From Pontibacter kalidii (GTDB lineage Bacteria > Bacteroidota > Bacteroidia > Cytophagales > Hymenobacteraceae), in NCBI RefSeq assembly GCF_026278245.1, contig NZ_CP111079.1:1366501-1430500 (forward strand): DNA of 64,000 bases. The letters run 5' to 3'. A model generated the notes under the pieces. That model did not search any database. It worked only from the letters and a program-made list of their open reading frames with translations, and was not told the origin of the DNA. Every line of letters begins with the position of its first letter. Within the stretch, counting starts at the first letter, position 1. The position numbers and the translations under genes are program-made. Shown here piece by piece: positions 1 through 8,644 of the stretch.

Positions 1-705
1 CGAACGCCGTTGGCCACCCTGGACTCGTTCCTAAACATCCTGCTAAATTTTTCCGGAAGGATGCAGCCGGAGCAGATGCAGAAGCTGGCCAACCATACCC
101 AGCTGTCGGTGCACAACCTGCAGTCGCTCCTGGAGAACCTCTTGCAGTGGGCCTCCTCCCAGGCCGGCGCAGACCACAGCATGCGCTTTGAGCCAGTGCC
201 TTTGCAAATAGGGGAGGTGGTGCAGCGCAACCTGGAGCTGTTACAGGATACTGCCGCAGCCAAACAGATTGAGTGCCAGGTGCAGGTGCCGGGGGAACTG
301 AAGGTATATGCCGATGCCAACATGCTGGACTTCCTGGTTCGTAACCTGCTGCATAATGCCATTAAATTCTCCGAGACGGGAGGGAAAGTAAGAATCATGG
401 TAAAGGCGCTGCATAATGGTTTTGCCGAAGTAACTGTAGCAGATGATGGGATAGGTATAGAAGCAGGTATCATGCAAACGCTTTTCCATCGGGAGCACCC
501 TGCCAGGACTACAAAAGGTACCGCCAACGAAAAAGGGGTAGGGCTTGGCTTGCTGCTGTGCCGGCAGTTCGTAGAGCGCTGCGGAGGTAGTATACATGTA
601 GCGAGTGAACCAAGCAAGGGGAGCCGGTTCTGGTTCCTGGTGCCCCTGCACCGGCAAGAAGCGGTGGTAGACCCCAAGCGAGAGCTGGAGAGCAAGATAC
701 TCTGA
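1..705 (+). CDS. Sensor histidine kinase, C-terminal part (5' end outside window)
   Basis: The reading frame is open from the first base and ends with TGA at 703-705. The first codons read R-T-P-L, which is the tail of a HisKA H-box (H-E-x-R-T-P-L), so the phospho-accepting histidine lies just before the window. The rest is the dimerisation helix pair followed by the ATP-binding domain: N-box NLLHNAIKFS, G1 box DDGIGI and G2 box GVGLGL. It phosphorylates itself with ATP and passes the phosphate to a response regulator; its input domains and partner are not visible. No regulator follows it here, because the next gene is a hydrolase 97 bases downstream. Confidence 0.93.
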   Translation, partial: RTPLATLDSFLNILLNFSGRMQPEQMQKLANHTQLSVHNLQSLLENLLQWASSQAGADHSMRFEPVPLQIGEVVQRNLELLQDTAAAKQIECQVQVPGELKVYADANMLDFLVRNLLHNAIKFSETGGKVRIMVKALHNGFAEVTVADDGIGIEAGIMQTLFHREHPARTTKGTANEKGVGLGLLLCRQFVERCGGSIHVASEPSKGSRFWFLVPLHRQEAVVDPKRELESKIL

Positions 706-802
706 TCAATTAGCAAGTAAATGCACCATAGCCGGAATGAAGCTGGTTTCGGATCCAATGATTATGATTCACAAAAGTTATCACCACTAAATAAGGAAAC
801 GC

Positions 803-1618
803 ATGAAGCATACTTTACCCGATGGCCTACAGCTATACTATGAGTTGCACGGTAACCCGGATGCCACTCAGGCTTTGGTTTTTCTAAATGGCCTGTCCCA
901 ATCCACGGCAGCGTGGGCCGGGGTGGTGCAGGCGCTAGCCCATGATTACAGGCTGGTGCTGGTAGACCTGTTGTTTCAGGGGCAGTCGGATGCGGCGCCG
1001 GAGCACAGAAGCTTTGAGGGACATGCCGCCGATCTGGCTGACCTGCTGCAAGTGTTGCACCTGCCTGAGACGGTGCTGGTGGGCATTTCGTACGGAGGCG
1101 CTGTGGCGCAACGTTTTCTGGTGAACTACCCGGAGCTGGCGCAGGCAGGAGCCCTCCTGTCCACTTTCCCGTACAAGGATGCTTTTTTTGATGCTATCGG
1201 CTATAGCTGGGAAGCGGCCCTGAAGGCAGGAGGCTACCCGCTGATGCTGGATGTGATGCTGCCTACGGTGCTTGGCCGAAGCTATTTCCTGAATCCGATC
1301 ATCAGCATTGAAGATCTGAAAAATAGTAAATCCAGCCAAAGCCCTGCCCCAGCCAACATCCTGAAACTGACACAGGCTACCAAGGAAAGCGGGAATTACC
1401 TGGAGGAGCTGAGAAAAGTAGGAGTGCCGGTGCTGGTGGTGCACGGCGAGGAAGACCCTTTGTGCACGGTGGAGATGGGGAAAGCGATGCAACAGGCACT
1501 GCCGCATGCGTCGCTGAAAACCCTGCCAAACGTTGGCCACACCCTTAACCTGGAGTGTGTCCCCAGGCTGGTTCAGCTGCTGGATGAATTTGCTGCGAAA
1601 GCAAGGCAGGAAGTATAG
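803..1618 (+). CDS. Alpha/beta-fold hydrolase
   Basis: A 271-residue single-domain alpha/beta hydrolase. The nucleophile elbow G-I-S-Y-G-G places the catalytic Ser at residue 96; the likely acid is Asp218 in HGEEDPL and the base His246 in NVGHTLNLE. Family members are esterases, lactonases, haloperoxidases or C-C hydrolases, and the sequence alone does not fix the substrate. There is no signal peptide, so it should be cytoplasmic. The gene stands alone and ends in a strong shared terminator at 1713-1772. The start at 803 follows AAGGAAACGC, a weak ribosome binding site. Confidence 0.88.
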   Translation: MKHTLPDGLQLYYELHGNPDATQALVFLNGLSQSTAAWAGVVQALAHDYRLVLVDLLFQGQSDAAPEHRSFEGHAADLADLLQVLHLPETVLVGISYGGAVAQRFLVNYPELAQAGALLSTFPYKDAFFDAIGYSWEAALKAGGYPLMLDVMLPTVLGRSYFLNPIISIEDLKNSKSSQSPAPANILKLTQATKESGNYLEELRKVGVPVLVVHGEEDPLCTVEMGKAMQQALPHASLKTLPNVGHTLNLECVPRLVQLLDEFAAKARQEV

Positions 1619-1712
1619 CTGCAGTCTGTGCTGGTGGCCTGGTTTAAGCCATTAAAGGATTGCCGTTTGCCTTAAAGCTGCAATCCGCAACTGCCAGCCT
1701 TGCTGTGTAAAA

Positions 1713-1772
1713 ACGAAGTATAAAACAGTAAAGGCTCCAATACCCTGGAGCCTTTACTGTTTTATACTTCGT
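1713..1772. terminator. Bidirectional terminator, 27-bp perfect inverted repeat
   Basis: Arms 1713-1739 and 1746-1772 are perfect reverse complements with a 6-base loop. The outer part of the stem contains AAGTATAAAAC facing its complement, so the hairpin also forms an inverted pair of the abundant AAGTATA motif. It lies between convergent genes (hydrolase on plus, lipoprotein on minus) and probably ends both transcripts. The stem is unusually long for an intrinsic terminator. Confidence 0.88.
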
Positions 1773-1785
1773 ACGACCGTCAGTT

Positions 1786-2199
1786 CTACTGCATAAACCT
1801 GAACTCGATACCTGCCTGAATATAGAAAAGCTCATCCTCATCCAGCTTCGAGATTACCACACGATATTCATCAGAGGTGCCCTTGTCGAAGAGAATAACC
1901 CGTTCGGCGTTCTCATACTCCCAGGTGCCATCTACCAGCACCGTGTCGTTGTAGCGGTCGGTATAAGTGCCGTCTCTTTCAAAGAGTGACGTATAAAGGC
2001 TAATATCTATTCCGGATTGAGCCTCAAACTCACCTGTTCGGTCTGTTCCATTGACAAAAACAGCACTGCCAGTCCATTCGCCCTGGGTGAGCAGGGCCAC
2101 GTTCGGAGACACATCATCGTCGTCGTCATCGCCGCAGCTCGCAAGAGACACCAGAGACAAAGCAGCGAAGAGAAAATAGAGGAGTTTAAGTCTTGGCAT
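1786..2199 (-). CDS. Lipocalin-like lipoprotein, tandem paralogue A
   Basis: I chose the internal ATG at 2199, giving 137 residues, because it begins a clean lipoprotein signal: M-P-R-L-K, a hydrophobic stretch, then lipobox L-A-S-C followed by G and a run of six Asp. The run of Asp after the Cys resembles the export signal that carries Bacteroidota lipoproteins to the surface. The rest (GEWTGSAVFVNG ... DGTWEYENAERVILFDKGT) is a small beta-rich fold like the lipocalin-like lipoproteins of this phylum. It is clearly related to the next gene (2357-2800): both share GEWTG, DG(T/S)YT, W-E and LDKGT/FDKGT. Ligand and function are unknown. Confidence 0.8.
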   Translation of the reverse strand: MPRLKLLYFLFAALSLVSLASCGDDDDDDVSPNVALLTQGEWTGSAVFVNGTDRTGEFEAQSGIDISLYTSLFERDGTYTDRYNDTVLVDGTWEYENAERVILFDKGTSDEYRVVISKLDEDELFYIQAGIEFRFMQ

Positions 2200-2301
2200 A
2201 GGAGTATCGGTTAGTGTTCTCTTTTTGTAGTATATGTACGTTTGGCGTAAAAGTTTTGTGGTTGAAGAAGTTGCTTGAAATATTGAGCAGGTACAAAGCA
2301 A

Positions 2302-2327
2302 AAAGGCTCCCACACTTGGGAGCCTTT
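2302..2327 (-). terminator. Intrinsic terminator after lipoprotein B
   Basis: Perfect 11-bp stem (AAAGGCTCCCA / TGGGAGCCTTT) with loop CACT. Read on the minus strand it is followed by a T-rich tract, so it ends the transcript of the 2357-2800 gene. Confidence 0.8.
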
Positions 2328-2356
2328 GCTATTCATTCGTTAATATTATGTTAGCG

Positions 2357-2800
2357 TTAGCGCTTCAATCGGATCTCGCCCTCTATGCTCATGAAGCCTT
2401 CTTCGTCTATAGAGGTCTCCCCATCCAGGTTGAGCTCCGAAGAGGTAAGTTTTTTAACCTTGAGAATATTTTCATCATCCGTACCTTTATCTAGTATGAT
2501 TGTTTGTTCGCCACTCCCAAACTCCCATTTTCCTGATCGTACAACAGAACCATCATATTTAAAAGTATAAGAACCATCTTTCCCAAAGTTGAACCTGGAC
2601 TTTGCTATCTCATATTCGAACTCTTCTTCCAGTGTCTTAGTAATGTTCATTCCACCTACATAAAACTGATCTCCGGTCCACTCACCTCCAGTCAGCAGTT
2701 CGGTTTTAGATAGGTCGCTGTCATCGTCTTTGTCGCAGCCAGTAAGTGTCAGCATCAACAGGGAGGCAAAGAAAAATGTAAATAACTTAAGTTTGTTCAT
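2357..2800 (-). CDS. Lipocalin-like lipoprotein, tandem paralogue B
   Basis: 147 residues. The signal peptide ends in lipobox L-T-G-C followed by D-K-D-D-D, again an acidic stretch right after the lipidated Cys. The body (GGEWTGDQFYVGG ... DGSYTFKYDG ... SGKWEFGSGEQTIILDKGTDDE) aligns by eye with the protein encoded at 1786-2199, so the two are tandem duplicates that have diverged. Each has its own terminator and B has a promoter box at 2832-2839, so they are probably transcribed separately. The function is unknown; a periplasmic-facing or surface binding role is only inference from the fold. Confidence 0.82.
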   Translation of the reverse strand: MNKLKLFTFFFASLLMLTLTGCDKDDDSDLSKTELLTGGEWTGDQFYVGGMNITKTLEEEFEYEIAKSRFNFGKDGSYTFKYDGSVVRSGKWEFGSGEQTIILDKGTDDENILKVKKLTSSELNLDGETSIDEEGFMSIEGEIRLKR

Positions 2801-2831
2801 AAATAAAAATTGTTTAAATGTTTATAAAGCT

Positions 2832-2839
2832 CAAATATA
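2832..2839 (-). promoter_or_regulatory. Candidate -7 box TATATTTG for lipoprotein B
   Basis: On the minus strand this reads TATATTTG, matching the Bacteroidota TAnnTTTG -7 consensus, 32 bases upstream of the start codon at 2800. No clear -33 box is visible. Confidence 0.5.
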
Positions 2840-3008
2840 GTAGATAACATATGCTTTAGAGTAAATTTGGACAAATTTTTTTGTCGAAATAGTTAAATAG
2901 GTGTTGCAAAGCAGGTAAGTATAGATTCTGTTGCACTTTATAGAAGGCATCTTGACTCGGTAAAAAAATATGTTTTTACCAGAATAACCGCTAAAGTATA
3001 AAAAGCAA

Positions 3009-3036
3009 CAAAGGCAGCCTTTATAGGCTGCCTTTG
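3009..3036 (-). terminator. Intrinsic terminator after lepB
   Basis: Perfect 11-bp stem (CAAAGGCAGCC / GGCTGCCTTTG), loop TTTATA. On the minus strand it is followed by TTGCTTTTTATAC. It ends the lepB side of the minus-strand block. Confidence 0.82.
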
Positions 3037-3050
3037 CATTTTGCTATAAC

Positions 3051-4157
3051 TTAGTCGATGATGTTGAAGATACGGTCCCAGCGGATTTTACTGAACATGC
3101 TGCCTTCCGGATTGGTAGACATCCAGATCATCACAGCCTTGCCCACGATATGGTCTGCCGGCACATAGCCCCAGTAACGCGAGTCGAGGGAGTTGTGACG
3201 GTTGTCGCCCATCATGAAGTAGTAATCCTGCTTAAAGGTATACTGCGTCACTTCCTGCCCGTCAATGTAAAGCTTCCCGTCGCGCACCTGGGCATTGTCG
3301 TTGTGCTCATATTCCAGGATCACGCGCTCGTAAAACGGCAGCGACTCCGGCGTAATGGCCACGGTGGCGCCTTCCTCAGGGATGTAGAGTGGGCCAAAGA
3401 AGTCCTTGTTCCACTTATACTTGCTTGGCACGTGCGGGAAAACGCCTGCTTCCGCCTCGCCGGAAGTCCCTTTATATATGATCACCTCTTTAATGAAGTC
3501 CAGCTTAGATATCTCCTCAGCCATTTCAGGGGTTACATCAATCACATAGCCGTTATCGAACATCTGTACTTCGCCAAGCCGGATGTCGCGGTCCTGGAAG
3601 AATTTGTCCGATAGCTGCATCGTGGGGATAACCACATACTTATACTGCATCCCTTCCGGGTTCTCGATCGCCTCGCCGTTTATCAGCACCTGCATATCCC
3701 GGACCTCCAGCGAGTCTCCGGGCAAGCCGATGGCACGCTTGATGTAATTGGTGCGTAGGTCGGCCGGGTGCTCCTCCTCCGGCGGATAGTTGAATACGAC
3801 CACATCATTGCGCTTTACTTCCGAAAAGCCCGGCAGGCGGTACGATTTCAGTTGAATGGCGTCGGAGTAGGAGGGGATGTTGGTGCCCCAGATGGTCTGG
3901 TGCGTGAGCGGTACCTGCAGCGGCGTCATGGGGGTGCGGGGGCCGTAATGCAGCTTGCTCACAAACAGGAAATCCCCCACCAGCAGGGTTTTCTCCATAG
4001 AGGGCGTTGGGATGGTGTAGGCCTCGAAGGTGGCCCAGCGGATAAGGCTGGCAGCAACGACGGCAAAAAGTATGGCGTCGCCCCACTCGCGGGCAAAGCT
4101 TTTCTTTTTCTTGGGTTCCTTTGTTTCGGGTTTCTTATCCCAAAATTTTACGTTCAT
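3051..4157 (-). CDS. lepB: Signal peptidase I
   Basis: 368 residues, longer than the Gram-negative average, as is usual for Bacteroidota LepB with an inserted segment. One N-terminal membrane helix lies at about residues 26-45. The catalytic Ser is residue 53 in PTPSMEKTLLVGD and the general base Lys is residue 140 in NYIKRAIGLPGD. The late box GDNRHNSLDSRYWG is intact. It cleaves signal peptides from secreted proteins on the outer face of the inner membrane. It lies 14 bases after dapB in the conserved order parA-parB-DUF5683-dapB-lepB and is probably co-transcribed with it. Confidence 0.96.
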   Translation of the reverse strand: MNVKFWDKKPETKEPKKKKSFAREWGDAILFAVVAASLIRWATFEAYTIPTPSMEKTLLVGDFLFVSKLHYGPRTPMTPLQVPLTHQTIWGTNIPSYSDAIQLKSYRLPGFSEVKRNDVVVFNYPPEEEHPADLRTNYIKRAIGLPGDSLEVRDMQVLINGEAIENPEGMQYKYVVIPTMQLSDKFFQDRDIRLGEVQMFDNGYVIDVTPEMAEEISKLDFIKEVIIYKGTSGEAEAGVFPHVPSKYKWNKDFFGPLYIPEEGATVAITPESLPFYERVILEYEHNDNAQVRDGKLYIDGQEVTQYTFKQDYYFMMGDNRHNSLDSRYWGYVPADHIVGKAVMIWMSTNPEGSMFSKIRWDRIFNIID

Positions 4158-4171
4158 CAGCTAAGCTATAA

Positions 4172-4888
4172 TTACAGGTTCAGCATGTCCTTCATGCCGT
4201 AAACGCCTTGGCGGCCCTGCAGCCAGGCGGCTGCCATTACGGCGCCCTCGGCAAAACCGGCACGGGTATGGGCGATATGTCCTAACTCGATCTTATCTAC
4301 CCCGGAGCTGTAGGTAACAATATGCGTGCCCACCACATCGGGCTCACGCTCGGAGGCAATGTTTAATTTAGTTTTTTCTTCCGGATTATCACTCACCCAT
4401 CCGCTTAAATCTTTGTAGCTGGCCAGTATGCCCTCGGCTGTCGTAATGCCGGTGCCGCTCGGCTTGTCTACCTTCTGCAGGTGGTGCACTTCGCGTATGG
4501 CCACCTCGTACTCCTTGTAGTCCTTCATTTTGCCGGCAATGTATTCGTTAAAATGGAAGAACAGGTTTACGCCCACACTAAAGTTGGAAGCGTAAAAGAA
4601 AGCGCCGTTGTTTTCTGCACAAAGGGTCTTAGCGTCTTCATACTTGTCGAGCCAGCCAGTGGAGCCGGAAACAACCGGGATGCCGTGGGAAAGGCAGTAG
4701 CTGATGTTGGTGAAGGCGGATTCGGGATGCGTGAACTCTATGGCTACGTCGGTGTTGGCAGAAGTATAATGCTGTAGCTCCTGTGTGTTGCTGTGGGAAA
4801 TCTTACCGATGATCTGGTGGCCTTTGGCCAGGGCTGTCTGCTCAATGGTTTTGCCCATCTTGCCGTAGCCTATCAAAAGGATTCTCAT
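4172..4888 (-). CDS. dapB: 4-hydroxy-tetrahydrodipicolinate reductase
   Basis: 238 residues. The N-terminal nucleotide-binding loop is G-Y-G-K-M-G (7-12). The signature EVHHLQKVDKPSGT (133-146) holds the catalytic His135 and Lys139. The enzyme reduces (hydroxy)tetrahydrodipicolinate with NAD(P)H in the diaminopimelate pathway, which supplies lysine and peptidoglycan. Its start codon overlaps the stop of the DUF5683 gene by four bases (4885-4888), which suggests translational coupling. The sequence is full length and normal. Confidence 0.96.
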   Translation of the reverse strand: MRILLIGYGKMGKTIEQTALAKGHQIIGKISHSNTQELQHYTSANTDVAIEFTHPESAFTNISYCLSHGIPVVSGSTGWLDKYEDAKTLCAENNGAFFYASNFSVGVNLFFHFNEYIAGKMKDYKEYEVAIREVHHLQKVDKPSGTGITTAEGILASYKDLSGWVSDNPEEKTKLNIASEREPDVVGTHIVTYSSGVDKIELGHIAHTRAGFAEGAVMAAAWLQGRQGVYGMKDMLNL

Positions 4889-5547
4889 TTTTTGGTACGG
4901 GTGTATAATGTAAGGGTAAGGCCGGGAGTATAGTTGCCAGGCTGCGCTCGGAGCGGCAGCAGGTTCGGCTGTACGCGCAGCGCCAACTCGTCGCTTACGT
5001 CAAACTCCCGCAGGTGCGCGTGCACATAAGCCTCCGCTATCTGCAAACTATAGGCAGCCACCGAAAGTATAATAGTCAGGTCGCGGTTGCGGCGCCAGAA
5101 ATCACGGCGGTAGCGCAGGTTGTTTATTGCGTCGGTGCCCTTCGCTTCACCTAAAAAAGGATGATCCGCAAACTGGTCCACGGTGGTGGTGTCCCCATCG
5201 TTACGGCGCAGCAAGGCTACCCGGTAGTCCTGATATTGGTTGTTGTTGTCGATGAAGAAATAGACCAGCACAGCGCCGGTGGCATATACGATGGGGACTT
5301 TCCAGTAAGCCTTGTTGTAAAATTGGCCAGCGCCCGGTATAACGGCGGAGAACAGAGCGGCCTTGGCGGGTTTGTCCCACTTGCTCAGGAAAAAGCCCCG
5401 CTGCTCCTCAACGGCGGTATCGGCCGGCGCTATGGGTACGCGTACAGAGTCGGGGCCGGCGGTTATCACCTGCCCCTGGGTTTGTGCCGGGGCAAAGTAT
5501 AACACCATGCCCAGCAGCCATACTGCAGCGCCAACGTTCAGCCTCAT
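4885..5547 (-). CDS. DUF5683 domain membrane protein
   Basis: 220 residues. A signal peptide or first membrane helix (about 5-25) is followed by the DUF5683 core: SKWDKPAKAALFSAVIPGAG, then G-Q-F-Y-N-K-A-Y-W-K-V-P-I-V-Y-A, a membrane helix, and an arginine-rich RRDFWRRNRDL near a second hydrophobic stretch. Proteins of this family sit between parB and dapB in many Bacteroidota genomes, which suggests a link to the envelope or to chromosome segregation, but no activity is known. It ends in a 4-base overlap with dapB and starts 5 bases after parB. Confidence 0.85.
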   Translation of the reverse strand: MRLNVGAAVWLLGMVLYFAPAQTQGQVITAGPDSVRVPIAPADTAVEEQRGFFLSKWDKPAKAALFSAVIPGAGQFYNKAYWKVPIVYATGAVLVYFFIDNNNQYQDYRVALLRRNDGDTTTVDQFADHPFLGEAKGTDAINNLRYRRDFWRRNRDLTIILSVAAYSLQIAEAYVHAHLREFDVSDELALRVQPNLLPLRAQPGNYTPGLTLTLYTRTKK

Positions 5548-5552
5548 TCGCC

Positions 5553-6467
5553 TTAGTAGTTTAGTATCTCTAGTATACGGTTCAGCTCATCCACCGACAC
5601 AAAAGGGATCTTGATCTCGCCTTTGCCTTCGTTGTTGGCCTTTACCTGTATTTTCGTGCCGAACTGGGAGGCCAGCTTGCTCTCCACGGTCTTCAGCTCT
5701 TCCTCATACTTGTTGAACTGCAGTTTTTGTTGCGGGTCCGGCTTTTTCTTGGCGTTTTGCAGGTTACGCACCAGTTCCTCTACCTTCCGCACCGACAGCT
5801 CTTTGGCCACCACCTCTTTAAACACATCCAGCTGCTGCTCAATGGTGTCGATGTTGATCAGGGCGCGGGCGTGGCCCATGCTTATGATGTTATCGCGCAG
5901 GGCGATCTGGATATCCGGCGGAAGCTTGAGCAGGCGCAGGTAATTAGTAACGGTAGTTCGTTTCTTGCCCACACGGTCTCCCAGTTCTTCCTGCTTCAGG
6001 CTACACTCGGTGAGCAGGCGCTGGTAGGAGAGGGCTATCTCGATGGCATTCAGGTTCTCGCGCTGAATGTTCTCGATCAGGGCCATCTCCAGCATCTGCT
6101 GGTCGTCAGCCTTGCGTATGTAGGCCGGAATGACCGTGAGACCGGCGATTTTGGAGGCTTGGTAACGGCGCTCGCCCGAAATAAGCTGGTAGCTGTTCGG
6201 GCCCAACTGTCTTACCGTGATGGGCTGGATGATGCCCTGTACTTTGATAGACTCGGCCAACTCTTCCAGCGCCGCCTGGTCGAAGTGCGTCCGCGGCTGG
6301 TAAGGGTTGGTCTGTATGTATTCAATGGCTATGTCTGCGATGGTGTTAACGTCGTTAAAAGTGGATGACTCAGTTTTACCGGTATACTTGTTGCCCTCCA
6401 GAAGAGAGCCAAGGCCTCGGCCGAGGCCGCCTTTACGTTTCGCTGCAGAATTTTTGTTATCAGACAT
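5553..6467 (-). CDS. parB: Chromosome partitioning protein ParB
   Basis: 304 residues. The basic start (AAKRKGGLGRGLGSLL) is typical. The ParB/Sulfiredoxin CTPase domain follows: IQTNPYQPRTHFD, LAESIKVQGIIQPI, then GERRYQASK, the CTP-binding arginine motif. Next is the parS-binding helix-turn-helix region (QEELGDRVGKKRTTVTNYLRLL) and a C-terminal dimerisation part. It loads on parS as a CTP clamp and works with ParA to segregate origins. The gene starts 15 bases after parA, so the two form an operon. I saw no intact parS (TGTTTCACGTGAAACA-like) inside the window. Confidence 0.95.
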   Translation of the reverse strand: MSDNKNSAAKRKGGLGRGLGSLLEGNKYTGKTESSTFNDVNTIADIAIEYIQTNPYQPRTHFDQAALEELAESIKVQGIIQPITVRQLGPNSYQLISGERRYQASKIAGLTVIPAYIRKADDQQMLEMALIENIQRENLNAIEIALSYQRLLTECSLKQEELGDRVGKKRTTVTNYLRLLKLPPDIQIALRDNIISMGHARALINIDTIEQQLDVFKEVVAKELSVRKVEELVRNLQNAKKKPDPQQKLQFNKYEEELKTVESKLASQFGTKIQVKANNEGKGEIKIPFVSVDELNRILEILNY

Positions 6468-6482
6468 GTACTCTTCTAAATG

Positions 6483-7265
6483 TTATTTCGCCAGCGCAAC
6501 GCTGTTTTTCTCCGCAATCTCGCGGGCCAGGTTCAGGTAGCTCAGGGCCCCCTTACTGTCGGCGTCGTGCAGCAGGGCAGGCAGTCCAAAGCTCGGCGAC
6601 TCGCTCAGTTTCACGTTTCGGGGGATGATGGTATCGAACACCATTTGCTGGAAGTGCGTTTTCACCTCTTCCACCACCTGGTTGCTCAAGCGCAGGCGCA
6701 CGTCATACATGGTGAGCAGAATGCCCTCTATGGCCAGCTCTGTATTCAGGCGCGACTGGATGATCTTGATCGTATTCAGGAGCTTGCCCAGCCCCTCCAG
6801 CGCAAAGTATTCGCACTGCACCGGAATCACCACCGAGTCGGCGGCGGTCAGGGAATTTACCGTGATCAGGCCCAGCGAAGGGGAGCAGTCGATGATGATG
6901 TAGTCATACTTTTGCTTCATCTCACTTAGCGCCACGCGCATTTTCTCCTCACGGTTGGGTATGTTGATCATCTCCACCTCGGCGCCCACCAAATCGATGT
7001 GCGAGGGGATCAGGTCCAGGAACTCAATGTTGGGCGATTGCAGCACAATCTCCTCTGCCTTCACGTCCTCCACCATGCACTCGTAAATGCTGCTGGTAAT
7101 GGTGGCCGGGTCAAAGCCCAGGCCGGAGGTGGCGTTTGCCTGTGGATCGGCATCCACCAGAAGCGTTTTATACTCCAGGGCTGCCAGGCTTGCTGCAAGG
7201 TTTATGGCCGTAGTAGTTTTGCCTACGCCTCCTTTCTGGTTGGCAACCGCAATAATTTTTCCCAT
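6483..7265 (-). CDS. parA: Chromosome partitioning ATPase ParA (Soj)
   Basis: I place the start at ATG 7265 ([13 protein letters not shown]), 260 residues, because that matches the family N-terminus; a TTG six codons earlier would overlap the upstream gene. The deviant Walker A is KGGVGKTT (11-18), Walker B lies in [13 protein letters not shown], and [13 protein letters not shown] is the classic ParA signature. It is an ATP-dependent, DNA-binding switch on the nucleoid, stimulated by ParB. It follows the metal-dependent hydrolase gene by 7 bases and probably shares its promoter. Confidence 0.96.
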   Translation of the reverse strand: MGKIIAVANQKGGVGKTTTAINLAASLAALEYKTLLVDADPQANATSGLGFDPATITSSIYECMVEDVKAEEIVLQSPNIEFLDLIPSHIDLVGAEVEMINIPNREEKMRVALSEMKQKYDYIIIDCSPSLGLITVNSLTAADSVVIPVQCEYFALEGLGKLLNTIKIIQSRLNTELAIEGILLTMYDVRLRLSNQVVEEVKTHFQQMVFDTIIPRNVKLSESPSFGLPALLHDADSKGALSYLNLAREIAEKNSVALAK

Positions 7266-7272
7266 GCTATAC

Positions 7273-7953
7273 TTATAGTTCAATCGTTTGACCTATCTCC
7301 ATTAATATGAGTTCCTTATCAGCCATCTTGGCCACTTCCATCACCTCCTCCTTATCAATTTTAATGTAAGGGAACGTGTCATAGTGCATCCCGATCACCT
7401 TGTCTACCTGTACAAAGTCGGCGGCTATCATGGCATCGTGGATGTCCATGGTAAAGTTGTCGCCGATGGGCATCAGGGCAAAATCCACGTCAAACTGCTC
7501 GGGTATGAGCTTCATATCGTAGGTGAGGGCGGTGTCGCCGGCGTAGTAGAACGTCTGGCTCTCCGTTTCCACCACAAACCCTGCAGCGCTACCGGCGTAG
7601 GTGCCGTCTGGCAGAGAGCTGGAGTGAATGGCGTTCACCATCTTCACCGTGCCGAAAGGCAGCGTTACCTTGCCGCCGGTATTCATCGGGTGCAGGTTCT
7701 CAAGTCCCTTGGCACCGTACCACTGCACGATCTCAAATGTAGCGATGATGGTGCTGTTGTTGTTTCTAGCGATCTGCTCTGCGTCGTGCACGTGGTCCTG
7801 GTGACCGTGCGAGAGCAGGATATAGTCCGCCTTTATGTCGTCTACGTTGATGCTGGACGCTAGCTCGTTAGGGGAGATGAAAGGGTCGAACAAAACCCGA
7901 TTCCCTCCGATTTCGAATAAAAAGCAAGACTGGCCGTAGTACGTTATTTTCAT
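7273..7953 (-). CDS. UPF0173-type metal-dependent hydrolase (metallo-beta-lactamase fold)
   Basis: 226 residues. The metal site H-x-H-x-D-H is SHGHQDH (His49, His51, Asp53, His54); a later His sits in MNAIHSSS, Asp in YYAGDTAL and His in GMHYDTFP. This matches the UPF0173/YtkL family of small cytoplasmic zinc hydrolases of unknown substrate. It is the first gene of the minus-strand run and is followed at once by parA. A TATCTTTG promoter box lies 53 bases upstream. Confidence 0.9.
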   Translation of the reverse strand: MKITYYGQSCFLFEIGGNRVLFDPFISPNELASSINVDDIKADYILLSHGHQDHVHDAEQIARNNNSTIIATFEIVQWYGAKGLENLHPMNTGGKVTLPFGTVKMVNAIHSSSLPDGTYAGSAAGFVVETESQTFYYAGDTALTYDMKLIPEQFDVDFALMPIGDNFTMDIHDAMIAADFVQVDKVIGMHYDTFPYIKIDKEEVMEVAKMADKELILMEIGQTIEL

Positions 7954-8005
7954 AATTTTATCAGATTTAGCTTACCTATACCTACGCAAGTTAACTTATC
8001 TTTCA

Positions 8006-8013
8006 CAAAGATA
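8006..8013 (-). promoter_or_regulatory. Candidate -7 box TATCTTTG
   Basis: Matches TAnnTTTG on the minus strand, upstream of the hydrolase-parA-parB run. The -33 region is not clear. Confidence 0.5.
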
Positions 8014-8591
8014 CATTTTTTCAGCCACATACCCGCTCGCAGTTTTGAACACAGCCCCGTTATTTATCCACATTTCAGCACCCTATTCTTGTATTTGCCT
8101 GGCATGGATTTCGGAGTTAATGGCTGGATGTAAAACCCCTTATTTCCTCATGCCATTTTTTGGGTTGATATTGCCGTTTATGCTTTGATAACTACATGGC
8201 CTATAGTTTTTTGTTGTTATGTAATTAAAGTATAAACTATACTTGTTGCTCGCCCTCGTGGCGCCTGCCGTTGTTACACTTTCTTGGCAGGTCCATTCTT
8301 CCCGGGTAGTAACTTGCCGGACAAGATGCTTCCTGTGTCAGGAGACTGTCTCATCCTTAGGCGGCGGGTGCTGCGTTTTGCCTTATGGGGAGAGTGCCGT
8401 AACGTTTCCCTGTGCCGGCCGTTGCCATTTAATGCTGCAAGTGCGAACCCTGCTTCATATATTCTCTGGCAGGGTTAGTTTATACCTTGGGCCTTAGCAA
8501 GAGGGTACATACCAGAACGCTACATTTACCCTTAGCTTATACTTCGTCTAGGGAGAGGAGCAAAAGCATAGTTGAAGTATGCATTAAAAAA

Positions 8592-8625
8592 GAAAGCGCT
8601 AACCATCTTTATGGTCAGCGCTTTC
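8592..8625 (-). terminator. Intrinsic terminator after DUF2382 gene
   Basis: 15-bp stem with one mismatch (arms 8592-8606 and 8611-8625, loop CTTT), followed on the minus strand by seven T. Confidence 0.85.
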
Positions 8626-8644
8626 CGTGTTTCACCTTATGGGG

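Larger units (their letters stand above)
7954..8644. other. Intergenic region, about 690 bp
   Basis: No convincing gene. It holds the promoter box for the 7953 gene (8006-8013), two facing copies of AAGTATA/TATACTT near 8226-8243, another near 8540, and the terminator of the DUF2382 gene at its right end. Short open frames at 8243-8497 lack family resemblance and a normal start context. Confidence 0.6.

Noticed and set aside
6605..6625. GTTTCACGTTTCG in parA as a parS site
   Set aside because: Only half matches the TGTTTCACGTGAAACA palindrome; the right arm is wrong.
8243..8497. 84-codon open frame in the gap before the DUF2382 genes
   Set aside because: Cys-rich random-looking protein, no start context and no homologous features.
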